5,790 bases of DNA from Megamonas sp. UBA1799 (GCA_002319815.1 DCFR01000063.1:1-5790); one strand, 5' to 3'. Counted from the first letter of the stretch, positions 1-5,712 are shown. Notes: generated from the letters alone by a model not told the origin. Translations and numbers: made by a program.

Positions 1-18
1 TTCGTGTGCGAAGTTTGA

Positions 19-50
19 GTCTTAAACAATATAGTGGTCATACGGTCAAG
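19..50 (-). promoter_or_regulatory. Degenerate promoter-like element (includes repeat copy 1, 29-50)
   Basis: The minus strand has TTGACC (49-44) followed by the same spacer framework as the copies at 207-228 and 445-466 (GTATGACC and CACTATAT). At 19 bases there is only TAAGAC, a poor -10 box. An A-run lies upstream. If functional it would serve a gene beyond the left edge. Confidence 0.3.
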
Positions 51-78
51 ATTTTTCTGTTCCGCCTTGTATAGACTT

Positions 79-98
79 TAGTCATTTCACTATGACTA
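79..98. other. Operator-like inverted repeat TAGTCAT-N6-ATGACTA
   Basis: A perfect 7-bp inverted repeat with a 6-base spacer in otherwise gene-free DNA. The half-site TAGTCAT also occurs inside the repeat copy at 207-228. Its size and symmetry suit a dimeric DNA-binding protein. It lies between two promoter-like elements on the minus strand. It could be chance in this AT-rich stretch. Confidence 0.35.
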
Positions 99-196
99 TA
101 TCCCACCTCATCCAAATACCCATAAATATACGGAATGAGAGTTATTCTGCGCCCATACCCTAAGCACAAAATTTCTCCCAAACCAGTATAAAATGA

Positions 197-228
197 ATTA
201 TAAACCCTATAGTAGTCATATACTCAAG
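197..228 (-). promoter_or_regulatory. Candidate leftward promoter with 19-base spacer (includes repeat copy 2, 207-228)
   Basis: The minus strand has TTGAGT (227-222), 19 bases, then a perfect TATAAT (202-197), with an A-run just upstream of the -35 box. A 19-base spacer is too long for ordinary sigma-70 promoters but typical of promoters untwisted by MerR-family regulators. The spacer holds the short dyad AGTA-N6-TACT. It would transcribe leftward toward the window edge. No regulator gene is visible here. Confidence 0.45.
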
Positions 229-356
229 TACTTTTTGCCAACTTTATGCGTCGATGAAATGACAAAGAACCATCACAATCCGATTCCATCACGTTTCATA
301 CCGCCATGGATTGTCCTGCTCTGGGTTTTTATCTGCCCCGCCGCCAAAAGACAAAG

Positions 357-387
357 TATGCCTCCGGCTGCAAGAACCGAAGGCATA
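357..387 (-). terminator. Probable intrinsic terminator of the receptor gene
   Basis: The minus-strand RNA UAUGCCUUCGG (387-377) pairs with CCGGAGGCAUA (367-357) over 11 continuous base pairs, one of them U-G, around a 9-base loop. A T-rich run, CTTTGTCTTTT, follows. On the plus strand the same position is a C-A mismatch, so the minus orientation fits better. It lies about 117 bases after the receptor stop. Confidence 0.6.
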
Positions 388-410
388 TAAGAGAAAGAAG
401 AAATGCGATG

Positions 411-430
411 ATGCGGGGTACACACCGCAT
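411..430. other. Short hairpin downstream of the receptor gene
   Basis: ATGCGG (411-416) and CCGCAT (425-430) form a perfect 6-bp inverted repeat with an 8-base spacer. On the plus strand four T residues follow. On the minus strand the following sequence is only loosely T-rich (TTTCTTCTTTCTC from 403 down). It could be a weak terminator in either direction or simple 3' RNA structure. Confidence 0.35.
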
Positions 431-444
431 TTTCAGCATAAAGG

Positions 445-466
445 ATATAGCTGTCATACAGTCAAG
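445..466 (-). repeat. 22-base dispersed element, copy 3 (promoter/operator-like)
   Basis: Plus-strand sequence ATATAGCTGTCATACAGTCAAG, given here in two parts as ATATAGCTGTC and ATACAGTCAAG. It shares ATAG, GTCATA and TCAAG with copies at 29-50 and 207-228. On the minus strand it reads as a TTGACT box with TATGCT (440-435) 19 bases later. It contains the perfect dyad CTGT-N3-ACAG. It begins 37 bases after the receptor stop, which is odd for a promoter of that operon. Confidence 0.45.
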
Positions 467-503
467 CCAGTTTTAAATAATCCTGGTTATTCTTAAAAGA
501 AAT

Positions 504-2489
504 TTACCACTTCTGCGTATAGCTCATCATAAAGTTAAACGGCGCATTATAATAAGAGGAACTTGAATGGGAAAGATTATCCCGACGATCGAGCAAATTA
601 TCGATGGTCAGCGTCAGTTCCCGTTTATCATCCGGCTGATAAGAAGCGGTCAGTGTTGTCAAAAGATAAGGTTTGGTTGCAAAGGAATGTTCTGTACTCG
701 GCGTTTGAACGCGATCAGCCAAATAAGAAGCCGTCAACGACGTCGTCCATTTATTTTGCCGCCAGGTGATCCCGCCGGTCAATTGAATGCGGCCAAACTT
801 CCGGTCCCAATAGCCTTTTTTGCTATTTTTGGATTCCGGATTCTGCCATGTGAGCCCATAGTTATAAGACAAGGGGCCTTTGCCGGCAATATCACAGGAA
901 AGTTCAATACCGGTATTGCGGAAATCTTCATTGGTATATGTATACTCCGATTTTGACGCCGTCCAACTGGCGCTGATATTATCTTTAATATCCGTATGAA
1001 AAGCCGCAGCCTTCCAATGATGATTGCCAGCAAGCCGCTTCCAGCCGACTTCGTAATTCACGCCTGTCTGCGGTTTCAGATCCGGGTTTGGTATCGCCGC
1101 CGAACTGGCGCCGTACATTTGTGCAAAGGTCGGCATAATAAAGGACTGTCCGATGCTGGCATAGAGATTATCATTGGTATTCAGCTTATGCAGGAATTGC
1201 CCGGATGCGCTGAAATTATTATAATTCTGCGCTCGATCCGCCGCTGTGGTCCAGGTTTCCCGAATGCCGGTGATCAAACTATTGCGATCATCAAATTTCT
1301 GTTCCCATTGGCCGAAAACGCCCCAGTTATTACGCATATAGCTGCTGGCATTAGCCGTACTATATGCCGGCAGGCTTTGGTAAATTTCATGCTGCAAATC
1401 CACACCGAGAATATAACTAGTTTTCTTGCCCTGCTGCCAGCTTTTTTGCACATCGGCGCCATAGGTGCTATTTTTTTCCCGTGTATTATAATGGTTCCCT
1501 GAACTCGTAGTCGCATCCAGATTCATCGCGCCGTTAGACTCAATGGTCCCGGTGTTGAAATACAAACTCCCCTTCCATCCGCCGTCATGATAATTGACTT
1601 GCCCGACATCCTGAACCGTTGTATAGGTGCGGTCATTATATAAGTCGCCGGTTCTGACGCCCGAAGTCGTCCGGCTGACACTGTCCACATAGCGAGCGTA
1701 GGTAGATTTTGTCTCATAATGGTTATACAAAATGTTCATGCGCTCATTTACATGCCAATTAAAGCCCATGCTTTCATTTTTTATATCTCGAATGTTCGTT
1801 GTCGTTGTGCCCTTAAAATGTTTTTTATACTTACCAGACGTTGTATCCGCCGTACTCTCACTAATATTATCCAAATGATTCCATTTATCCAGGCTATAGT
1901 TGATCGAAAATTCATTGTCTCCGGCATTGATCTGATAGTTCTGCTGTCCGTAGTTGCCAAACCCTATCGTCGCCTGATTGACAGCTTTTGTCTTTGTAAT
2001 GATATTGACTACACCGGCCATGGCCTCACTGCCATACAGCACGGAGCCGCCGCCCTTGACAATCTCGATGCGTTCTATACTTTCCGCCGGAATCTCCGAT
2101 ACATTATACTTGCCGCGCCAGGACACCGGATTGCCATTGACCAGAATCAGCGTGCCGTTGTCGATGCCGCGGATATTGACTTCGTTGATCATCGTCCCCA
2201 TGGCTGCCCCGCGCGGTCCGAAGGATTTAAAAGCAATGCCGTTCACTTTGGATAACACATCCAGCGCATTTTTAGCGCCGCTTTCCTTAATTTGCTTAGC
2301 CGTAATCGTTACGGTAGCGGCCGGCACATCGACATCCTTTTTCTCACTGCGGGTCGCCGTCACCACGACCTCATCCAGCGCATACTCATCCAGCGCAGCA
2401 GCATCCTTCGCCGCCTGGGCGGCAAACCCAGTTGTTGTTCCTGCCAACAATGCGCCGGCAATAGCCATACTCAGATACGTTTTCTTCAT
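504..2489 (-). CDS. btuB: TonB-dependent outer-membrane receptor, BtuB-like cobalamin/corrinoid transporter
   Basis: Outer-membrane receptor of 661 residues that should bind a corrinoid outside the cell and import it with TonB energy. A signal peptide covers about 1-24 (MKKTYLSMAIAGALLAG core, FAA before the likely cut). The TonB box is DEVVVTATR (39-47). The plug domain (about 50-165) has the family signatures VNIRGIDNGTLILVNG, IERIEIVKGGGSVLYGSEA and GVVNIITK. The rest is an aromatic-rich 22-strand barrel ending in YTQKW, with a terminal Trp where Phe is more usual. Length is close to E. coli BtuB (about 614 residues). Substrate is assigned from the B12 riboswitch directly upstream and the CbiR-like neighbour, because the sequence alone shows only the receptor family. 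The ATG is 10 bases after AAAGGAG, and an upstream GTG is out of frame. Expression is expected to drop when B12 is plentiful. Confidence 0.88.
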   Translation of the reverse strand: MKKTYLSMAIAGALLAGTTTGFAAQAAKDAAALDEYALDEVVVTATRSEKKDVDVPAATVTITAKQIKESGAKNALDVLSKVNGIAFKSFGPRGAAMGTMINEVNIRGIDNGTLILVNGNPVSWRGKYNVSEIPAESIERIEIVKGGGSVLYGSEAMAGVVNIITKTKAVNQATIGFGNYGQQNYQINAGDNEFSINYSLDKWNHLDNISESTADTTSGKYKKHFKGTTTTNIRDIKNESMGFNWHVNERMNILYNHYETKSTYARYVDSVSRTTSGVRTGDLYNDRTYTTVQDVGQVNYHDGGWKGSLYFNTGTIESNGAMNLDATTSSGNHYNTREKNSTYGADVQKSWQQGKKTSYILGVDLQHEIYQSLPAYSTANASSYMRNNWGVFGQWEQKFDDRNSLITGIRETWTTAADRAQNYNNFSASGQFLHKLNTNDNLYASIGQSFIMPTFAQMYGASSAAIPNPDLKPQTGVNYEVGWKRLAGNHHWKAAAFHTDIKDNISASWTASKSEYTYTNEDFRNTGIELSCDIAGKGPLSYNYGLTWQNPESKNSKKGYWDRKFGRIQLTGGITWRQNKWTTSLTASYLADRVQTPSTEHSFATKPYLLTTLTASYQPDDKRELTLTIDNLLDRRDNLSHSSSSYYNAPFNFMMSYTQKW

Positions 2490-2525
2490 TCTCTCACGAC
2501 TCCTTTATGATTTTGATCATGCTAT

Positions 2526-2568
2526 AAAAAAACAGTTGCATAGAGTGACAATACACTTTATGCAACTG
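2526..2568 (-). terminator. Riboswitch-controlled intrinsic terminator before the receptor gene
   Basis: On the minus strand CAGTTGCATA (2568-2559) pairs with TATGCAACTG (2542-2533). AGTG/CACT extends the stem past one A-C mismatch, with loop TATTGT. Seven T residues follow directly (2532-2526). It stands 37 bases before the receptor ATG and after a complete B12 aptamer, so it is the expected OFF element. Read on the plus strand, the mismatch becomes a G-U pair and the stem is followed by CTTTTTAT, so it could also stop antisense transcription. Confidence 0.92.
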
Positions 2569-2629
2569 CTTTTTATCCAGAATTCATCCTGACAAATAGT
2601 TCTGTCAAAAAGAATACTCCCAACAGTCG
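2563..2629 (-). promoter_or_regulatory. Candidate antiterminator hairpin of the B12 riboswitch
   Basis: Between the aptamer and the terminator the minus-strand RNA can form a stacked, interrupted hairpin. The outer helix is CGACUGUU (2629-2622) with AGCAGUUG (2570-2563), including two G-U pairs. The middle helix is AGUAUUC (2618-2612) with GAAUUCU (2585-2579), with one U-U mismatch. The inner helix is UGACA (2607-2603) with UGUCA (2594-2590). The outer helix uses bases of the terminator's 5' arm, so the two folds exclude each other, as expected of an antiterminator. This was found by hand pairing, with no energy calculation. Confidence 0.5.
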
Positions 2630-2672
2630 GCAAAAAATCCCTTCCCATCACTCGCGGGTCAAACGGTATTTC

Positions 2673-2830
2673 ATGAACAGGCAGGTCTCCTGACTCTGGA
2701 ACATTGCCAGCCGCAGCCCTTTCCGGTAAAATCACCCGGTGGTATCTTGCAGCAGCTTTCCATTACAGTGGCGGGACCGTGCCGGCATTGCACCGGCTTC
2801 CCCTTTACGTCCGAACGGACGCCTGTTCAT
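2673..2830 (-). ncRNA. Cobalamin (B12) riboswitch aptamer
   Basis: The minus strand carries the complete hallmarks of a cobalamin aptamer. P1 is a perfect 10-bp helix, AUGAACAGGC (2830-2821) with GCCUGUUCAU (2682-2673). A small P2 hairpin follows (2821-2808, GUUC loop). P5 is GCCGG/CCGGC around the loop UGCAAUG (2797-2781), and next comes the conserved core GGUCCCGCCACUGU (about 2779-2766). The B12 box AGTCAGGAGACCTGCC (2695-2680) is an exact match to the known consensus. Between core and box is a peripheral region of short GC helices. The RNA should bind a cobalamin, most probably adenosylcobalamin, and control the downstream receptor gene. It lies 24 bases after the cbiR stop, inside the apparent operon. 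Confidence 0.96.
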
Positions 2831-2854
2831 ACCTATATAAAATTGTCATATTTT

Positions 2855-3823
2855 TTATTCCCAGCCCAACGCATGACGCTGCGCATAAATTTTTTGTTCC
2901 CAATCCTCTGCTGAACGCTGTATGAACTCATGCACCAGATACACGGGCTGAACGGTATCGACAATCTGCCGGACCGCATCCGTCTGAAAAGGCTGATGCC
3001 AGTCGACATGCATAATATAGTCCATGGATTCCTGCCAGGACAACGGCCGGTGTTCTCCGGCATGCCGTCGCATCATTTGCTTGGTATATTCTCCGGAAAG
3101 CGAACAGTGCAAGTGCAGACCGCGAACATATTTTCCTGTTTCTCCCAGCTGTTGAAAAACATTCGTCACATAGTCGGCCGCTTCTCGTTCACTGCGAAGC
3201 TCCAGATTCGTGTTCATCAGATGACCTGTATCCAGCATAAAACCAGTATTGGCGTGCTGGACCTGCTCTAAAAGACGAACCGCTAAATCAGGGCGCTGAA
3301 AGGTCAGTCCCGGCCACCAAAGATTTTCAAACAGCAACTGACAGGTATCTGGCAAATCTTTCATAATTATGTTAACCAATTCGATTGTCGCCGTAATGAC
3401 TTCATCATCAGACGCAGCAAATTGCCGGGTATAAACCGATAAGGTCGGTGAATCGGCGACATGAAAAACCACATATTCCGGCTGGCAAACTGCCGCCCGC
3501 CCAATGTTCTCTTTCCATACCGCCAGCCATTCTCCCGGCGTAAGCGCGCCAAAATATTTTTTTATATTGGCGGCACTGCCGAATTCAGCCTGCAGCGCCT
3601 TTTCGTCCTCACGCCAAAAGCTCAGCCAGACCGGCCAAAACATCAGATGCACCCCCTTGATGCAGGCTGCCGGATGCAGCTGGCGATCCCAGGCATCACA
3701 AGGCATAAATTCTATGCCGGCCAATGCATGACGGGATAAAAGCTCGGTCAAGGCTCCGGGCCGATTGCCCAGCAGCCCCTCATTATCAAAAGAAGCATTG
3801 GATAAATTCACCAGTTCTATCAA
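2855..3823 (-). CDS. cbiR: TIM-barrel (AP endonuclease 2 superfamily) protein, probable CbiR-type cobamide-remodelling hydrolase
   Basis: The 322-residue product reads as a xylose-isomerase-like / AP endonuclease 2 TIM barrel with no signal peptide, so it is probably cytoplasmic. The metal-binding set expected in this fold is visible in order: E166 (LLFEN), D198 and H201 (MLDTGHL), H237/H239 (GLHLHC), and E299 (LVHEF). Further candidates are H59, H121 and the DWHQPF motif at 274-279. The superfamily covers sugar epimerases and nucleases, but one branch, CbiR, first described in Akkermansia muciniphila, cleaves the nucleotide loop of cobamides so that the lower ligand can be exchanged. Its position between tonB and a B12 riboswitch-receptor unit makes CbiR the best guess. 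That function rests mainly on context and fold, not on alignment. The start is TTG, 22 bases after the tonB stop. The alternative is a sugar-phosphate isomerase/epimerase of unknown substrate. Confidence 0.72.
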   Translation of the reverse strand: MIELVNLSNASFDNEGLLGNRPGALTELLSRHALAGIEFMPCDAWDRQLHPAACIKGVHLMFWPVWLSFWREDEKALQAEFGSAANIKKYFGALTPGEWLAVWKENIGRAAVCQPEYVVFHVADSPTLSVYTRQFAASDDEVITATIELVNIIMKDLPDTCQLLFENLWWPGLTFQRPDLAVRLLEQVQHANTGFMLDTGHLMNTNLELRSEREAADYVTNVFQQLGETGKYVRGLHLHCSLSGEYTKQMMRRHAGEHRPLSWQESMDYIMHVDWHQPFQTDAVRQIVDTVQPVYLVHEFIQRSAEDWEQKIYAQRHALGWE

Positions 3824-3833
3824 AATGGCAAGG

Positions 3834-3840
3834 CTCCCTT
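3834..3840 (-). promoter_or_regulatory. Ribosome binding site for the TTG-started TIM-barrel gene
   Basis: On the minus strand AAGGGAG lies 10 bases before a TTG codon at 3823-3821. No ATG or GTG is available in frame near this site: the first in-frame GTG is codon 5 and too far from the site, and a second TTG just upstream is out of frame and soon stops. The site therefore supports TTG as the start. The long spacing and TTG codon suggest modest translation. Confidence 0.65.
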
Positions 3841-3845
3841 TATGT

Positions 3846-4655
3846 TTAATTCAAACGGAAACGAATTGTGGTCGTAATCGCACAGCGCACCGGATCACCG
3901 TAAACATTTTCGGCCGGAGAAAAACGATAATCATAGGCGGCATTCACGGCTGCTATATCCATCGCTTCATATCCAGAAGACTCCGCCACGGATACATTTT
4001 CAACGCTGCCGTCTGTTCCCACAACCAGCCGCACCCGGACAATCCCCTCAATACTCTGCTGCCGCAGGGACTCCGGATACAGCGGCGTTACGGCTGATGC
4101 CAGCCGCGGCGGCGTTTTTGGCCGCTGCGCATCGCCGTTGCCGCTGCCGTTCCCGCTGCCACTTCCCCCGCCGGTCCCCGTACCGCTGCCGGGACCGCTG
4201 CCGCTGCCCGTTCCGGGTCCACTGCCGGTTCCGGTGCCGCCGCCGGTTCCGCCGCCAGTACCGCCGGCGCCGGAGCCGCCCAGCGCTGTATTCGCATTTT
4301 CACTTGCCGACGCTGCGGCGTGCGTCACCGTGGATTGTGTTTCTTCCCGAACGGCTTCTTGCATTTTCTTTTCTGTCTCCGCCAACTCCGGCATAACCTC
4401 TTTTTTGACCACAATATCATCAAAAGACGGCGGTGCCGGTTCGGCCGGAGCCGGTTCTCCTCCCCCACCGCCTCCGCCGCCGGTTCCGGCATCGGCATCA
4501 TAGACCATAACATCAATCGGCTTGCCTTCGTCCATCGCTTTAACCCGCACAAATAACCCCGTCATGGCAACCAGCACGAAGATCATAAAATGCACCAGCA
4601 CAGACATAGCCAAAGCCCGATATTCATTTTTCGGAGCTTCCTGTATCATTGTCAT
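3846..4655 (-). CDS. tonB: TonB energy transducer with an unusual glycine-rich linker
   Basis: Links the ExbB-ExbD motor to outer-membrane receptors across the periplasm. The 269-residue product starts with a signal-anchor helix (about 14-36) holding S18 and H22, the SxxxH pair matching S16/H20 of E. coli TonB. The middle is modular: eight glycines (59-66), a short Pro/Ala/Glu stretch (67-76), a charged probable helix (80-107), then about 49 residues made almost only of G, S, T, P and N (126-174). A TonB C-terminal domain follows (about 182-269) with the YP motif (193-194), VGTDGSVENVSV, ESSGYEAMD and the final IRFRLN strand. The classical Pro-rich EP/KP linker is therefore mostly replaced by glycine. 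The ATG overlaps the exbD stop, and M3 is an equally possible start. Because it sits in an operon with a B12-type receptor, it may be dedicated to it (inference). Confidence 0.93.
   Translation of the reverse strand: MTMIQEAPKNEYRALAMSVLVHFMIFVLVAMTGLFVRVKAMDEGKPIDVMVYDADAGTGGGGGGGGEPAPAEPAPPSFDDIVVKKEVMPELAETEKKMQEAVREETQSTVTHAAASASENANTALGGSGAGGTGGGTGGGTGTGSGPGTGSGSGPGSGTGTGGGSGSGNGSGNGDAQRPKTPPRLASAVTPLYPESLRQQSIEGIVRVRLVVGTDGSVENVSVAESSGYEAMDIAAVNAAYDYRFSPAENVYGDPVRCAITTTIRFRLN
4134..4280 (-). repeat. Low-complexity Gly/Ser/Thr-rich coding tract in tonB
   Basis: A GC-rich run of near-repeating GGN/ACN/AGN-type codons encodes tonB residues 126-174 as irregular GT, GS and GGG units. A smaller tract of the same kind at 4458-4481 encodes eight successive glycines. 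It lacks a fixed repeat unit, so it is a compositional tract rather than a true tandem array. Such DNA is prone to slippage, so strain-to-strain length variation is plausible (inference). Confidence 0.8.
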
Positions 4656-5062
4656 TTCCCCCCGGATTCCGCTGCCAGTCCAAAACGAGTAATTCCTGCT
4701 CCTTTGAGTTTATCCAAAAGTAAAATAACCTTGCCGTAATCCACATCGCGATCGCCGCGGACCACCACGGAAAAATGCGGATTATGTTTCAATTCTCCCT
4801 GCGCTTTTTTTATCAGATCGCTTTCCGAAATCGCCTTATCTTCCAACCAGAGCGACCCGTCTTTTTTCAGGGTAACCAGATACGTCACACTGGTCTGCAT
4901 TTCTGCATGTTCAGCCTTCGGCATATTGATGTCCACGGTTTTCAAATTGACCATATAAAGAGTGCTCAGCATAAAAAATACCAGCAGAAAAAACATGATA
5001 TCAATCATGGGGATAATCATAACTTCTGGTTTGCTGAAGCCCCTTCTGTCCCGCAGTCTCAT
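4652..5062 (-). CDS. exbD: ExbD, TonB energiser subunit (ExbD/TolR family)
   Basis: Single-pass inner-membrane partner of ExbB that carries the proton-binding aspartate. The 136-residue product has a short basic N-terminus (RLRDRR), one membrane helix at about 14-36 and a periplasmic domain (about 45-130). The helix motif IIPMIDIMFFLLVFFM places D21 where E. coli ExbD has D25, the essential protonatable residue. The periplasmic part has the usual features, including VTLKKDGSLWLEDK and VVVRGDRDVDYGKV. Its ATG overlaps the exbB stop by four bases and its TGA overlaps the tonB ATG in the same way. The Shine-Dalgarno is only moderate, so translational coupling along exbB-exbD-tonB is likely. The length is typical of the family. 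TolR is the alternative, but context supports ExbD. Confidence 0.94.
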   Translation of the reverse strand: MRLRDRRGFSKPEVMIIPMIDIMFFLLVFFMLSTLYMVNLKTVDINMPKAEHAEMQTSVTYLVTLKKDGSLWLEDKAISESDLIKKAQGELKHNPHFSVVVRGDRDVDYGKVILLLDKLKGAGITRFGLAAESGGK

Positions 5063-5712
5063 ACCGCTGCACCTGCCTCGTTGGGAATCCCCGCCTTAGC
5101 AATATCCGTCTTCATTCCTTCCACCAAAGAAAAACATTGTTCCATATCCGTGACAATATTTTCAATCTGCTGTGTGTAATAGGAATGAACGACCAGTGAT
5201 AGGATGGCCACACAAAGGCCGAAGGCCGTAGCGATCAGCGCCTCGCCGACACCGCCTGTGATCGCCGTCGCCTGCCCCGACTCCAGATTGAAGATGCTGA
5301 ACGCAGAGATCATGCCGCTGATTGTTCCCAGCAAGCCGAGCAGCGGCGCCATGGTAACAATCACATTCAAATAATAAAGCCGGCGGCGCAGATGCGAAAT
5401 GGCAATACCAGACTGTACTTCCATATAAGAAGACAAACTGTTGTCTTCCGTTGCCGCCAGCTGCATCGAGCCTGCCAAAAGCTCCGGCAGCACTCCCGCA
5501 GATTCTTTACTAAAATTCCAGGCTTCTTCATATTTATGCTGCGTCAAAAGATTGTAAAAGTTTCTCCCAAAGGCCCGACCAGCATCGGCCTTGGAAAAAT
5601 AACCAAACCGCTCTATGGCAATCGCCACGACAAAAATCGAACAGAGCAGCAAAATATACATGACGAAACCGCCCTTGTGAAAAAATTGAATCCCAGTTGT
5701 AATGTAATCCAT
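5059..5712 (-). CDS. exbB: ExbB, proton-channel subunit of the TonB energiser (MotA/TolQ/ExbB family)
   Basis: Inner-membrane subunit that, with ExbD, turns the proton gradient into motion of TonB. The 217-residue product shows three hydrophobic segments at about 16-35, 115-139 and 151-176, the standard ExbB layout. The TM2 motif APLLGLLGT (122-130) and the TM3 motif GEALIATAFGL (156-166) are family hallmarks. E157 aligns with the essential TM3 glutamate of E. coli ExbB (E176), and T130 and T162 align with T148 and T181. It is shorter than the 244-residue E. coli protein and lacks the extra N-terminal periplasmic extension. The start is fixed by a strong AGGAGG (5719-5724) six bases before the ATG. 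The stop overlaps the exbD start (ATGA). It is the first gene of the visible operon. TolQ is the main alternative, but the neighbouring tonB and receptor genes favour ExbB. Confidence 0.95.
   Translation of the reverse strand: MDYITTGIQFFHKGGFVMYILLLCSIFVVAIAIERFGYFSKADAGRAFGRNFYNLLTQHKYEEAWNFSKESAGVLPELLAGSMQLAATEDNSLSSYMEVQSGIAISHLRRRLYYLNVIVTMAPLLGLLGTISGMISAFSIFNLESGQATAITGGVGEALIATAFGLCVAILSLVVHSYYTQQIENIVTDMEQCFSLVEGMKTDIAKAGIPNEAGAAV

Larger units (their letters stand above)
1..503. other. Gene-free region downstream of the receptor gene
   Basis: No reading frame here has a ribosome site together with protein-like composition. The longest frames (for example 193-390 on the plus strand) encode no recognisable protein and lack Shine-Dalgarno sequences. 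The region holds a terminator, one further hairpin, an inverted repeat and three related 22-base elements, listed separately. It is probably the 3' end of the cobamide operon followed by the leader of a leftward gene outside the window. Confidence 0.6.

Noticed and set aside
193..390. Possible small protein of 65 residues in the left gene-free region
   Set aside because: It has no ribosome site, its composition looks random, and it overlaps a promoter-like element and a terminator hairpin.
29..466. CRISPR-like array from the three 22-base repeats
   Set aside because: Spacing is about 178 and 238 bases, copies are imperfect, and no cas genes are present. Promoter-like elements fit better.
1..503. 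Insertion sequence or transposon remnant
   Set aside because: No transposase-like frame, terminal inverted repeats or target-site duplication can be seen.
1719..2592. Long plus-strand frames opposite the receptor gene
   Set aside because: They lie antisense to the plug domain, upstream leader and first part of the barrel, have no Shine-Dalgarno sequence and encode no recognisable domain.
2834..2839. TATATA as -10 box of a promoter for the riboswitch
   Set aside because: A start about 7 bases downstream would fall inside the P1 helix and remove part of the aptamer, and no matching -35 box is found.
2704..2925. Small plus-strand frame across the riboswitch
   Set aside because: The region is fully explained by a cobalamin aptamer on the other strand, and the protein has no family features.
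4138..4503. Plus-strand frame encoding a Pro/Leu/Val-rich protein (repeated PVP/PLP)
   Set aside because: It is the antisense image of the tonB glycine codons (GGN read in reverse gives Pro/Ala). It has no ribosome site, and the minus-strand TonB is unmistakable.
5059..5712. TolQ/MotA identity for the first gene
   Set aside because: There is no tolA, tolB or pal context and no motility genes. Direct coupling to exbD, tonB and a receptor supports ExbB.
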